A DNA stretch of 64,000 nucleotides from Geojedonia litorea (GCF_042654525.1 NZ_JBHSGP010000005.1:186001-250000), one strand, 5' to 3'; shown: positions 26,174 through 35,764, numbered from the stretch's first letter. Notes: generated by a model from the letters alone, not told the origin. Made by a program: numbers and translations.

Positions 26174-27913
26174 ATGACAAGAGAAATTACAAATTACGTA
26201 TTGAGTATTACTCTTTTTTATTCCTTATCGGTCTCAGCCCAATTAGTCAATTCTAATGCAGAACTTAACACGGCGATTACGAATGCAACTGCTGGTACCA
26301 CCATAATTTTAGCCGATAAAATATGGACTAACGTTCAGATTAGTATCAATAAAAATGGAACAACGGCCAATCCAATTACCATAAAAGCACAAACGCCTGG
26401 AAGTGTATTTTTTGAAGGAAATTCGTATGTTAAAATGGGAGGTCAATACATTTACTTTGAAGGGGTAATATTTCGAAACCCGTCGGGACTGACCACAAGT
26501 ACACCGGTAATTGATTTTAGAGCCTCGAGTACTGATTGCAATAATTGTAAGGTAACTAATGTGAAGATAGATGCCTATAATGGTACTTTAAGTCAGCAAA
26601 CTGAAGTTTTTAAATGGATTTTGCTAAGAGGGCAATACAACGAAGTGAGTTATTGTTCATTTCTTAATAAGCATGGTGTTGGAAGTATTATAAACGACAA
26701 CCGAAGCTCAACAATGGCCAATTATCATAAAATCCATCATAATTATTTTGCAGGTCGTATTCCGGTTGGAGCTGTGAATGATTTAAATGATCAGGATGCC
26801 ATTAGAATTGGTAGTAGTTCTACATCATTGTCTGATTCATATACAGAAGTTTATAACAATTATTTTTATGATTTTAGTGGAGAAATTGAGGTGATTTCGA
26901 ACAAAAGTGGTAATAACAAATACTACAACAACACATTTGAAGACTATCAGGGGACTTTGACCTTAAGGCATGGAAATGGCTGTGAGGTTTATAATAATTT
27001 CTTTTTCGCCAACGGCAATGCCTTAACAGGTGGTATTCGAGTTATTGGTGAGAACCATCTCATTTATAACAATTATATAGAAGGCGTTAATTCTAGAAAG
27101 GCCGACAATTCGTTATCTAATGGTACAGGTGGCATTAATGTTTCTAATGGAAAACCTAGTAGTGCTTTGAATGAATATTATCAGGTTAAAAACACAACCA
27201 TAATCAATAATACCTTTGTAAATTGCGATTACGGGTTGAGGATTGGTACTAAAATAAACAGTGAGTTGACGCTTGCTCCAGAAAATTTGGTAATTGCCAA
27301 TAATATAATCTACGAAAACACGAGCAGGGCCATTCAAGTCGTTACAGCTCCAACTGGGACTTCTTCTAAATATGAAGGTAACATTAAGCAAAACGGTACT
27401 TGGGATATCACCACTGGAACCAATGGTAATAATGATGTCGGTTCAGGGTTACTTAATTCAAGTACAGATTTTTATAGATTAATTGGAGGTAGCGTGGCTA
27501 TTGATGCTGGTCTGGGAAGTTATTTGTTTTTAACAGAAGATATTACTGGTGGTCCAAGACCGGTTAACTTTGATGCTGGAGCTGAAGAGTTCGGGTCTAA
27601 TGGAACAGGAAAACCTTATAAACAATCCGACGTTGGAGTCGCGATAGGTTTTGGGGCCAACACCTTGTCTGTTTCTGATGCTTCATTAGCCACCGAAGAT
27701 TTAATGATGTATCCTGTACCAATTAAAGATGGATATTTAAATCTATCCTTGAAGCACCAAAATTTAGAAACCGTTGAGGTTTTAGATGTATTGGGCAGAA
27801 CTGTATTGAAAAATTATTTTGAATCTTCTAAAGGAATAATTAACCTTAGTCGTTTAACTAAAGGCACTTATTTCATTAGGGTTCAAGGCATAACCAAACA
27901 AATTATAAAGTAA
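26174..27913 (+). CDS. Polysaccharide lyase family 6 (alginate lyase / chondroitinase B-like) with T9SS sorting domain
   Basis: The 579-residue protein has a Sec signal peptide (LFYSLSVSA-Q) and a right-handed beta-helix with the PL6 centre: GEIEVISNKS (Lys 244 as base, Glu 237 and 239 near the calcium site) and TLTLRHGN (Arg 265 as acid). Family enzymes cleave alginate or dermatan sulfate by beta-elimination. The final 70 residues (MMYPVPIKDGYLNLSL, then SRLTKGTYFIRVQG) are a type A T9SS C-terminal domain, so the enzyme is exported through the type IX system. I chose the ATG giving MTREITNYVLS; a TTG seven codons earlier lacks support. No SusC/SusD or other carbohydrate genes are nearby, so it is outside a classic utilisation locus. 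Confidence 0.92.
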   Translation: MTREITNYVLSITLFYSLSVSAQLVNSNAELNTAITNATAGTTIILADKIWTNVQISINKNGTTANPITIKAQTPGSVFFEGNSYVKMGGQYIYFEGVIFRNPSGLTTSTPVIDFRASSTDCNNCKVTNVKIDAYNGTLSQQTEVFKWILLRGQYNEVSYCSFLNKHGVGSIINDNRSSTMANYHKIHHNYFAGRIPVGAVNDLNDQDAIRIGSSSTSLSDSYTEVYNNYFYDFSGEIEVISNKSGNNKYYNNTFEDYQGTLTLRHGNGCEVYNNFFFANGNALTGGIRVIGENHLIYNNYIEGVNSRKADNSLSNGTGGINVSNGKPSSALNEYYQVKNTTIINNTFVNCDYGLRIGTKINSELTLAPENLVIANNIIYENTSRAIQVVTAPTGTSSKYEGNIKQNGTWDITTGTNGNNDVGSGLLNSSTDFYRLIGGSVAIDAGLGSYLFLTEDITGGPRPVNFDAGAEEFGSNGTGKPYKQSDVGVAIGFGANTLSVSDASLATEDLMMYPVPIKDGYLNLSLKHQNLETVEVLDVLGRTVLKNYFESSKGIINLSRLTKGTYFIRVQGITKQIIK

Positions 27914-27939
27914 ATTTATAATTTTCAATGCTTTTAAGG

Positions 27940-30900
27940 TTAGTGGTTTTCAATCCACTTTCTGGCATTTACAAATGCCTCTAGCCAAGGTGATACTTCA
28001 TCTTTTCTTCCTTTTGGATAGCTGGCCCAATTCCATTGGAATGTCGAGCGTTCTATATGAGGCATCGTAACCAAATGACGTCCTGTTTTGTCGCACAACA
28101 TGGCCGTGTTAAAATCAGATCCATTAGGGTTGTGCGGATAATCAGCATAACCATATTTGGCAACAATATTGTAATCTTCTTCTGAATAAGGTAAACTAAA
28201 TTTCCCTTCACCATGACTTATCCAAACCCCTAAAGTTGTACCAGAAAGTGTTGATAGCATTACCGAATTATTTTCTTGAACTTTCACCGAAGTAAAGGCG
28301 CTCTCATGTTTGTGTGAATCGTTGTAAGTCATTTTTCCGTGCACTTCATGTTCAGGATTGATGAGGTCAAGTTCCATCCACAATTGGCAGCCATTACAAA
28401 TCCCAACTGATAAGGTGTCTTCGCGCTTAAAGAAATTATTGATGACTTCATTTGCTTTCTCATTAAATTTGATAGCACCTGCCCAACCTTTAGCAGAGCC
28501 TAAAACATCAGAATTAGAAAAGCCACCAACAGCTCCTAAAAATTGAATATCTTCAAGTGTTTCACGACCAGAGATTAAATCGGTCATGTGAACATCTTTA
28601 ACATCAAAACCGGCAAGGTACATGGCGTTCGCCATTTCACGTTCGGAGTTGCTGCCTTTTTCGCGGAGGATGGCGGCTTTTGGGCGAGGTCTCGACTCCG
28701 CTCGACCGGACAACATATTGGTTAGGTTGCCTGTAAAATGTTTAGGAAAGGTGAATTTAAGCGGTTGGTTTTTATAATTGTTGTAACGGTCTTGGGCTAA
28801 ACCATTAGCGGTTTGTTTTTGGTCGAGTAGGAAGGAGGTTTTGTACCACATATCACGTAAACGCGAAACGGTCATGGTAAACACATCGGTTCCGTTGATG
28901 ATGCTCAATACATCAGAATTAGTTACTTTACCTATTTTGAAGTATTCAATATTCGCCTCAGCAAAGGCTGTCTCAATTGACGCATCTTTAGATTGCATAA
29001 CTAAACCAGCGTTTTCAGCAAATAAGATTTTAAATGAATCCTTTTCGGCTAAAGCCGTAATATCTAGTTCTGCTCCTAATTGGTTATCAGCAAAACACAA
29101 TTCTAATAAGGTGGTAATCAATCCGCCAGAAGCGACATCGTGTCCAGCAACAATTTGTTCATCAACAATTAATTGCTGAATGGTATTGAATACAGTCTTA
29201 ACATATGCCGCATTCTGAACATTTGGAGTTTCATTTCCAATCTTATTAACGATTTGGGCAAATGAACTACCACCTAATTTAAATAGGTCTTGAGAAAGGT
29301 TAATATAATAAATAGGGCCCGCATCTTTTTGGAAAACAGGTTCCACGACTTTATTAATATCGATACAATTAGCTGCTGCAGAAATAATGACAGTCCCAGG
29401 TGCAATGACTTCGTCATTGGGGTATTTTTGCTTCATAGAAAGCGAATCCTTTCCTGTTGGGACGTTTATCCCTAAATCGATAGCAAACTCCGAGACGGCT
29501 TGAACTGCTTCATATAAACGGGCATCTTCACCTTCGTTTTTACAAGGCCACATCCAGTTAGCCGATAAAGACACATTCTTTAAACCTTCTTTTAAAGGAG
29601 CCCAAATAATGTTCGTCAAAGCTTCAGTAATCGCATTTCTACTTCCAGCAGCTGGATTAATCAGCCCAGAAATAGGAGCGTGACCAATAGAAGTTGCAAC
29701 ACCTTCTTTACCTTTAAAATCTAAAGCCATAACAGCAACGTTATTTAAAGGAATCTGTAAGGGGCCAACACACTGTTGTTTGGCAACTTTACCACCAACA
29801 CAGCGATCTACTTTGTTGGTGAGCCAGTCTTTACATGCAACCGCTTCTAGTTGTAAAACCTGATCTAAATAGTCGTAGAATTTCTCTTTGTTATAAGTAA
29901 CATTAGCATAATGACGTTGGACGGTATTGTCTGTCATAATTGTTTTTGGTGAACTGCCAAACATATCTTCCATGGCTAAATCCATAGGCTTGTTACCCGT
30001 GGTTTTAGACTCAAACGTAAAGCGGTGGTTTCCTGTTACATCACCAACAGTGTACATGGGTGACCGTTCACGGTCAGCAATTTTTTGAAGAATTTCAAGA
30101 TGTTTTTCGGCGATTACTAATCCCATGCGTTCTTGAGATTCGTTGCCTATAATTTCTTTTGCTGAAAGGGTAGGGTCGCCAACTGGCAATTTATCTAAAT
30201 CAATATGGCCTCCTGTATCTTCAACTAATTCTGAAAGACAATTTAAGTGCCCGCCAGCGCCATGATCGTGTATGGATACAATAAAATTATCGTCGCTCTC
30301 CACCATACCTCTAACTGCATTAGCAGCACGCTTTTGCATTTCTGGATTAGAGCGTTGTACAGCGTTTAACTCAATACCAGAAGCAAACTCTCCAGTATCT
30401 GCACTGGAAACTGCCGCGCCACCCATTCCAATTCTATAATTTTCACCACCTAAAATAACCACTTTGTCCCCAGTTTTTGGGGTGTCTTTTAAAGCTTGAT
30501 CTGCCTTACCGTAACCAATGCCGCCAGCTTGCATAATAACCTTGTCAAAACCAAGTTTTCTAGCATCTTCTTCATGTTCAAAGGTTAAAACCGAACCACA
30601 AATAAGAGGTTGACCAAATTTGTTGCCAAAATCTGAAGCACCATTACTTGCTTTGATGAGTATATCCATTGGAGTTTGATATAACCAAGGACGTTCGGCC
30701 ATGTCATCTTCCCATGGGCGATTTGCTTCCAAACGCGAATACGATGTCATGTAAACTGCAGTTCCTGCAAGTGGTAAAGAACCTTTTCCACCCGCTAATC
30801 TATCGCGAATTTCTCCTCCAGAACCTGTTGCAGCTCCATTAAAAGGTTCAACAGTGGTTGGAAAGTTATGGGTTTCGGCTTTTAAAGAAATCACCGAATC

Positions 30901-31614
30901 AAAATCTTGTGTTTGATAAAAGTCTGGTTTATCTGCAGTTTTTGGTGCAAATTGTTCGACTCTTGGCCCTTGTATAAAAGCGACGTTATCTTTATATGCT
31001 GAAACAATAGCGTTAGGATGTTGTTTTGAAGTTTCCTTAATCATTTTAAAAAGCGATGTAGGCTTTTCTACACCATCGATTACAAAGGTGCCATTGAAAA
31101 TTTTATGGCGACAATGTTCGCTGTTTACTTGTGAAAACCCAAACACTTCTGAATCGGTCAAAGGTCTTCCAATTTTTTTGGCAACGCCTTCTAGATATTC
31201 CACTTCTTCGTCACTTAAAGATAAGCCTTCTTGACTATTGTAAGCAGCAATGTCTTCAATATTCAAAATAGGTTCAGGCTCAATGTTTATGGTAAATGAT
31301 TCTTGATTCAATCCGTTGAATTTTTCTGAAATCATGGGATCAAATGCTTTGAAATCTTGAGATACAGCTTCAAATTCTTCGATGCGAATAATATCAGAAA
31401 TACCCATGTTTTGTGTGATTTCAACAGCATTGGTGCTCCAAGGCGTAATCATCGCAGCACGCGGGCCAACAAAAAAAGCATCGAGAGATGCTTGTTCTAG
31501 TTTTGGCTGGTTGCCAAATAACCAGGTCAGTTTTGAAATGGTTTCGGTTGATAATTCTTTTGTTGTTTGAACGGCAAATACCTTGCTGTTTACGTTTCCA
31601 AAGAAATGAATCAT
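27940..31614 (-). CDS. purL: Phosphoribosylformylglycinamidine synthase, single-chain
   Basis: The 1224-residue enzyme converts FGAR, glutamine and ATP to FGAM in purine synthesis. It is the large single-chain form: an N-terminal PurS-like part, two AIRS-type ATP-binding halves (FSQVNSEHCRHKIF, AETHNFPTTVEPFNGAATG, HDHGAGGHLN) and a C-terminal class I glutaminase (AILREKGSNSERE, with Cys in GICNGCQLW and the GEGKFSLP segment). The interdomain linker near residue 970 contains a GC-rich palindrome-like insertion reading SGRAESRPRPK (see the finding at 28688). It is convergent with the PL6 gene. Confidence 0.97.
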   Translation of the reverse strand: MIHFFGNVNSKVFAVQTTKELSTETISKLTWLFGNQPKLEQASLDAFFVGPRAAMITPWSTNAVEITQNMGISDIIRIEEFEAVSQDFKAFDPMISEKFNGLNQESFTINIEPEPILNIEDIAAYNSQEGLSLSDEEVEYLEGVAKKIGRPLTDSEVFGFSQVNSEHCRHKIFNGTFVIDGVEKPTSLFKMIKETSKQHPNAIVSAYKDNVAFIQGPRVEQFAPKTADKPDFYQTQDFDSVISLKAETHNFPTTVEPFNGAATGSGGEIRDRLAGGKGSLPLAGTAVYMTSYSRLEANRPWEDDMAERPWLYQTPMDILIKASNGASDFGNKFGQPLICGSVLTFEHEEDARKLGFDKVIMQAGGIGYGKADQALKDTPKTGDKVVILGGENYRIGMGGAAVSSADTGEFASGIELNAVQRSNPEMQKRAANAVRGMVESDDNFIVSIHDHGAGGHLNCLSELVEDTGGHIDLDKLPVGDPTLSAKEIIGNESQERMGLVIAEKHLEILQKIADRERSPMYTVGDVTGNHRFTFESKTTGNKPMDLAMEDMFGSSPKTIMTDNTVQRHYANVTYNKEKFYDYLDQVLQLEAVACKDWLTNKVDRCVGGKVAKQQCVGPLQIPLNNVAVMALDFKGKEGVATSIGHAPISGLINPAAGSRNAITEALTNIIWAPLKEGLKNVSLSANWMWPCKNEGEDARLYEAVQAVSEFAIDLGINVPTGKDSLSMKQKYPNDEVIAPGTVIISAAANCIDINKVVEPVFQKDAGPIYYINLSQDLFKLGGSSFAQIVNKIGNETPNVQNAAYVKTVFNTIQQLIVDEQIVAGHDVASGGLITTLLELCFADNQLGAELDITALAEKDSFKILFAENAGLVMQSKDASIETAFAEANIEYFKIGKVTNSDVLSIINGTDVFTMTVSRLRDMWYKTSFLLDQKQTANGLAQDRYNNYKNQPLKFTFPKHFTGNLTNMLSGRAESRPRPKAAILREKGSNSEREMANAMYLAGFDVKDVHMTDLISGRETLEDIQFLGAVGGFSNSDVLGSAKGWAGAIKFNEKANEVINNFFKREDTLSVGICNGCQLWMELDLINPEHEVHGKMTYNDSHKHESAFTSVKVQENNSVMLSTLSGTTLGVWISHGEGKFSLPYSEEDYNIVAKYGYADYPHNPNGSDFNTAMLCDKTGRHLVTMPHIERSTFQWNWASYPKGRKDEVSPWLEAFVNARKWIENH
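28688..28707. repeat. TCGA-type repeat element inside purL
   Basis: GGTCTCGACTCCGCTCGACC resembles the TCTCGACT-CGCTCGA palindromic repeats that are frequent between genes in Flavobacteriaceae. Here it is read through in frame as GRAESRP in the linker before the glutaminase domain. It is locally much more GC-rich than the surrounding gene. Confidence 0.55.
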
Positions 31615-31646
31615 TATGTCGTAGTTTGTGTGTTGTTTTGAAAGTG

Positions 31647-31654
31647 CAAATTTA
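31647..31654 (-). promoter_or_regulatory. Candidate -7 element of the purL promoter
   Basis: TAAATTTG on the minus strand, an exact TAnnTTTG match, 33 bases upstream of the purL ATG. The -33 region (TTTAG) is only a weak match. Confidence 0.5.
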
Positions 31655-31742
31655 CTATTTTTTCATTCTATTCTAAATTTTAAATGTGTCCTAAAATGAA
31701 ATAGTTATTCACGCATTTATTAACTTTAAGTGTACTATTGTT

Positions 31743-32957
31743 TTATGACTGTCGTTTTAATAAGGCCATGTAAAATCCGTCATAACCAGTTTGGTGAGAC
31801 AAAACCTTGTGATCTTTTAAAAATTTAAAATCTTTTCCTGATTCAGAAGCTAAAAATTTCTCAACCTGCTCTTGATTTTCAGAGGGTAATATGGAGCATG
31901 TTGCATAAACTAATTCACCTCCAGATTTCACCATTTTTGAATACTGTTGCAAGATGTCTTGTTGTGTCTTTTTAATTTCAGTAATGAACTCTGGAAGCAA
32001 TTTCCATTTCGCGTCTGGATTTCTTTTTAAAACACCTAAACCAGAGCATGGCGCATCAATTAAAACGCGATCGGCTTTGTCATACAGTTTTTTGATCACC
32101 TTGGTCGATTCAATTGGTCGCGTTTCAATATTAAAGGCACCATTGCGTTTTGCTCTACGTTTTAACTCATTAAGTTTGTTGGCATAAATATCTAAAGCAA
32201 TAATTTGCCCTTTATTTTCCATTAGTGAAGCAATGTGCAGCGTTTTACCTCCTGCACCAGCGCATGCATCTACAACACGCATTCCTGGTTCTACATTTAG
32301 AAATTCGGCAACGCGTTGAGATGAGGCATCTTGAACTTCAAAGTAACCATTTTTAAAGGCGTCGGTTTGGAACACATTAGTGCGTTCTTTTAACTTCAGC
32401 GCATTTGGATAGTCAGGCAAAAATTTAGTTTCTATATCTAAATCGAACAGTTCAGATTGCAACTTTTCTTTCGTGGTTTTTAAAGTGTTTACCCTTAAAA
32501 TCACTTCAGCTTGTTCATTTAGTGCTGAAATCTCTTTGCTCCAAATGTTTTTGCCAAGTTCTTTTTCACCCCATTCATCCAACCAATCAGGAATGGATTC
32601 TTTGAATTTTCTAATTTTTGAAAGCTCATCAAAACGACCTTTTATTTTGCGGGAAGGCGTATTTTCAAAATATTTCCAATCAGGTAATTTAATGCCCCTT
32701 AAGGTTGCCCATACTGCAAATATTCGCCAAAGGTTATCCCGATCAAAAGGTTCCTTTACTTCTGCAATTTCAGCATAAAGTCGTTTCCAACGCACAATAT
32801 CGTAGGTGGTTTCAGCGACAAAAGCGCGATCGCGACTACCCCAGCGCTTATCGCGTTTTAGAAGTTGTTGGATAACTTTATCGGCGTATTGTCCTTCGTT
32901 GAAGATTAAAGTTAATCCATCAATAACCGAAAAACATAAATTTCTATGTAAGCGCAT
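31743..32957 (-). CDS. RsmB/NOP-family rRNA (cytosine-C5) methyltransferase
   Basis: The 404-residue SAM-dependent enzyme methylates cytosine in rRNA. An N-terminal NusB-like helical domain (1-130) precedes the catalytic domain, which has motif I DACAGAGGKTLHIASL, motif IV DAPCSGLGVLKRNPDAKW (general-base Cys) and motif VI YATCSILPSENQEQVE (nucleophilic Cys). This matches RsmB or its Bacteroidetes paralogues; exact site specificity is not decided from sequence. It stands alone between purL and a divergent gene. Confidence 0.93.
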   Translation of the reverse strand: MRLHRNLCFSVIDGLTLIFNEGQYADKVIQQLLKRDKRWGSRDRAFVAETTYDIVRWKRLYAEIAEVKEPFDRDNLWRIFAVWATLRGIKLPDWKYFENTPSRKIKGRFDELSKIRKFKESIPDWLDEWGEKELGKNIWSKEISALNEQAEVILRVNTLKTTKEKLQSELFDLDIETKFLPDYPNALKLKERTNVFQTDAFKNGYFEVQDASSQRVAEFLNVEPGMRVVDACAGAGGKTLHIASLMENKGQIIALDIYANKLNELKRRAKRNGAFNIETRPIESTKVIKKLYDKADRVLIDAPCSGLGVLKRNPDAKWKLLPEFITEIKKTQQDILQQYSKMVKSGGELVYATCSILPSENQEQVEKFLASESGKDFKFLKDHKVLSHQTGYDGFYMALLKRQS

Positions 32958-33057
32958 GGTAAAAAATTAAGCATGCAAAGATAGGTTAATTGCTACGAAT
33001 ACACGAATGTTTTTATTTTTTGAATGAATAGGATTATCTTTCTTGAAAATTATATTC

Positions 33058-34104
33058 ATGAAAAGGTTACTCATATGTTTTAGCGCATTGGTTTTTTTGA
33101 TTTCTTGCGGAAAGAAGGATGAATTTATCCCTAGGAACTTTAATTCGGTTGAGATTGAAACAATTTTAGAAGATTCTACTTTGAGTATTAGAGCGATAAT
33201 ATTGTTAGACAGTAATAGTTTGGCTTTTGCTGCAAATCGAAATACTTATGGTTTGTACAACATTAAATTAGATAAATGGTTGGTTTCTGAACATAATTAT
33301 GATTCATTACCATTAGAATTTAGAGCTGTTGCACATACTATAAGTGATTTTTTTATGCTATCTGTAGGGAATCCTGCTCTTTTATTTAAAACTACTGAAA
33401 ATGGTACGATGGGCCTTGTTTACGAAGAACATCATCCCGATGTATTTTACGATGCTATGCATTTTTGGAATGATCAAGAAGGGATAGCTATTGGTGATTC
33501 TATTGATGGTTGTTTAAGTGTTATTGTTACTAGAACTGGAGGCGAATTATGGGGTAAATTATCTTGTAATGATTTACCAAAAGCAGAAGCACATGAAGGA
33601 GCGTTTGCGGCTAGTGACACTAATATTGCCATTGTTGGAGACCATACTTGGGTAGCGACAACGGCTGGACGTGTATATTATTCACCCGATAGGGGTCATA
33701 CTTGGCAGGTTTTTGAAACCCCAATTGTTAAGCAATTAGATACAGAAGGTATTTATTCTATAGATTTTTATGATGCTCTAAATGGCTTTGCCATTGGTGG
33801 TGATTATACCAAACCTGAAGGTAATTCTGCCAACAAAATACGTACTAATAATGGTGGAAAATCATGGAAATTGGTAGGACAAAATCAATATCCTGGCTAT
33901 AGAAGCTGCGTTCAATATTTTCCTAATAGCGTAGGAAAGGAGCTAATTACGGTTGGCTTTAAAGGGATTGATTTTAGTAATGATTCGGGAAGTTCTTGGA
34001 AACATTTAAGCGATGAAGGATTTTATACCGTTCGCTTTTTAAATGACAGCGTTGCTTATGCTGCCGGAAAGGGAAGGATTTCCAAACTTACCTTTAAGGA
34101 ATAA
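33058..34104 (+). CDS. BNR/YCF48-like repeat lipoprotein
   Basis: The 348-residue protein has a lipobox (LVFLISC) and a propeller of YCF48/BNR-type repeats, with Asp-boxes YSPDRGHTWQ, TNNGGKSWK and SNDSGSSWK. Such proteins are often labelled oxidoreductase or photosystem stability factor-like, without enzymatic evidence; the fold suggests protein binding in the envelope. I use the ATG giving MKRLLICFSAL, because the five codons before it break the signal peptide. It is convergent with the Spy-like gene, with a shared terminator between them. Confidence 0.82.
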   Translation: MKRLLICFSALVFLISCGKKDEFIPRNFNSVEIETILEDSTLSIRAIILLDSNSLAFAANRNTYGLYNIKLDKWLVSEHNYDSLPLEFRAVAHTISDFFMLSVGNPALLFKTTENGTMGLVYEEHHPDVFYDAMHFWNDQEGIAIGDSIDGCLSVIVTRTGGELWGKLSCNDLPKAEAHEGAFAASDTNIAIVGDHTWVATTAGRVYYSPDRGHTWQVFETPIVKQLDTEGIYSIDFYDALNGFAIGGDYTKPEGNSANKIRTNNGGKSWKLVGQNQYPGYRSCVQYFPNSVGKELITVGFKGIDFSNDSGSSWKHLSDEGFYTVRFLNDSVAYAAGKGRISKLTFKE

Positions 34105-34124
34105 ATTATAGTAATTATTATACT

Positions 34125-34169
34125 AAAAATTCCAAAATTCAGTACGATTAGAACTGGATTTTGGAATTT
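34125..34169. terminator. Bidirectional terminator
   Basis: A 17-bp stem with one G-U pair (34127-34143 with 34153-34169), T-rich on both sides, between the convergent BNR lipoprotein and Spy-like genes. Confidence 0.82.
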
Positions 34170-34191
34170 AGTTGTTGGAGTTTTATTTCTA

Positions 34192-34638
34192 TTAAGGTTG
34201 TTCTTCTTTTTTCTGCCTTCTCTTTTTATACTCTTCAAACATGCGTTTGTTGAAGGCGTCTTCAGTTGCCTTTAAGAGAATTATTTTTTTGGCAGGAATG
34301 GCTTTTAATAAATCTTTGGTGAATTGTTCACGCAATTTGTGTTTTTGGTTTTCGATGACACTCATTTCAGTAAGCAAAGTTTTTGCTTCTTCCTCACTAA
34401 GCGACTCAAGATTTTCTTTTTTGCGTTTATCGTAGGCTTGTTTTCGCAACTTGTGATACGATTCTTCAAAGCTGTTGTAAATGGGCCAAAATTTTTGTGC
34501 CTCGTTTTCTGAAAGCTCCAAACGCTCTGTAATAAAGGCAACTTTAAGAGCTTTAATGCGTTCTCCTCGACCCTTGTCTTGTGCATTTACAAAAGCTGTG
34601 AACGTAAAAAAGCATGCTAATACTATTAATTTTTTCAT
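34192..34638 (-). CDS. Spy/CpxP-like periplasmic protein (sensor-of-sigma type)
   Basis: The 148-residue protein has a Sec signal (FTFTAFVNAQ) and an all-helical mature part with ERLELSENEAQKFWPIYNSFEE, KEFTxx-like LREQFTKDLL and a basic tail (RRQKKEEQP). This layout, often called sensor of ECF-type sigma factor in Flavobacteriaceae, resembles LTXXQ/Spy chaperones that bind misfolded proteins in the envelope. It is the third gene of an ECF sigma operon, 4 bases after the anti-sigma-like gene, so it probably reports envelope stress to the system (inference). I use the ATG start; a TTG five codons earlier is not supported. Confidence 0.75.
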   Translation of the reverse strand: MKKLIVLACFFTFTAFVNAQDKGRGERIKALKVAFITERLELSENEAQKFWPIYNSFEESYHKLRKQAYDKRKKENLESLSEEEAKTLLTEMSVIENQKHKLREQFTKDLLKAIPAKKIILLKATEDAFNKRMFEEYKKRRQKKEEQP

Positions 34639-34642
34639 GATG

Positions 34643-35158
34643 CTATTCTTCAATTAAATCTTCTAAACTAGAATTGTTTAACAAATAATCTTCAATATTG
34701 GAATCTTCTAAATTAGAATCCATAAATGCATTTAAAGTTAAGTTATCTTCTGCAAAAAGAGAAGCTAAATCTTCATTAGTAAAATCTTCGTCTGCAATAT
34801 AATCTTCAATATTGGTGATTTCTAAATCACCAAAAGTAGGTTGGTAACTATTAGGATTAAATAAAGCTACCATAAGGACAATACTTGCGGCAATCCCAGA
34901 AACATACAAGGCATTTTTCCATGAAATTAATGAGACAACTTTAGTTTTATTTTTAGCGGATAATTTTGAAGTCAGTTGGTCATCTAAGGCTTCAAAATAA
35001 TTATCAGGGACTTTAAATCCTGTTTCTATGATATTAGATATACTATTAGGTGTCTCTAATTTTTTAAAAATACGCTCATCAAAAGACTCCAAATAGTTAT
35101 CTGGCATTTTAAAACCTGATGGTTTGATATTATGTAAATCCTTTTTCTTCATATTCAT
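34643..35158 (-). CDS. Anti-sigma-like single-pass membrane protein
   Basis: The 171-residue protein has one transmembrane helix at about 83-102 (NALYVSGIAASIVLMVALF). The N-terminal cytoplasmic part holds two copies of a GFK-[MV]-PDNY-[LF]-E motif (residues 15-23 and 47-55). The extra-cytoplasmic tail is strongly acidic (NIEDYIADEDFTNEDLASLF). Gene order (ECF sigma, this protein, Spy-like protein) points to an anti-sigma factor, although it does not match RskA or zinc anti-sigma domains. The duplicated motif may contact the sigma factor (inference). The start may instead be the second Met (MKKKDLHNI). Confidence 0.72.
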   Translation of the reverse strand: MNMKKKDLHNIKPSGFKMPDNYLESFDERIFKKLETPNSISNIIETGFKVPDNYFEALDDQLTSKLSAKNKTKVVSLISWKNALYVSGIAASIVLMVALFNPNSYQPTFGDLEITNIEDYIADEDFTNEDLASLFAEDNLTLNAFMDSNLEDSNIEDYLLNNSSLEDLIEE

Positions 35159-35212
35159 CCTAAATTTAGGATTTGTTTTCTTTTTAATTTGACTACAAAT
35201 AGTTAAAAAGGT

Positions 35213-35764
35213 TTAATCGGCACTATAACTTGTTAAATACTCTTCAATTTTTTTGGTAGCGATATGATAAGATGCTTTTAAAGCGCCTTCACTTGTATCC
35301 AAAATTTCTGAGAGATCACTATATTTTATATCCTCAAAATAGCGCATATTAAATACCAGTTGTTGTTTTTCAGGTAACCTGGCTATCGCTTCCTGAAGTT
35401 TTAATTGTATTTCATCACCTTCAAAATAAACATCTGCCGTTAAATTTCTTATGGTTTGATGCTGAAGCTCTTCACTTGTAATATGCATTCTTTTGGCATT
35501 TTGGTTGAGATGTGTAATGGCTTCATTGGTTGCTATGCGATACATCCATGAGAACAATTTACTTTCCCCTTTAAACTTGTCAATATTTCTAAAGATTTTT
35601 ATAAACGTATTTTGTAGAACATCATCTGCATCGTCATGCGATTTTACGATATGACGGATATGCCAATACAGTCGCTCCTTATAGAGCGTTAGTAGCTCCT
35701 TAAAGGCAGCCTCTTTAGTTTTGTCTGATTGTAATTGAAGTATTAAATCGGTTTCGTTCTCCAC
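35213..35764 (-). CDS. ECF RNA polymerase sigma factor (RpoE-like)
   Basis: The 183-residue protein has sigma region 2 (DDADDVLQNTFIKIFRNIDKF, FSWMYRIATNEAITHLNQ) and region 4 with a helix-turn-helix (EDIKYSDLSEILDTSEGALKASYH). It belongs to the RpoE-like ECF class and heads a three-gene operon with a membrane protein and a Spy-like periplasmic protein, an arrangement consistent with an envelope-stress response. This is the second ECF system in the window and is unlike the RskA-linked one at 5080-6417. Confidence 0.93.
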   Translation of the reverse strand: MENETDLILQLQSDKTKEAAFKELLTLYKERLYWHIRHIVKSHDDADDVLQNTFIKIFRNIDKFKGESKLFSWMYRIATNEAITHLNQNAKRMHITSEELQHQTIRNLTADVYFEGDEIQLKLQEAIARLPEKQQLVFNMRYFEDIKYSDLSEILDTSEGALKASYHIATKKIEEYLTSYSAD

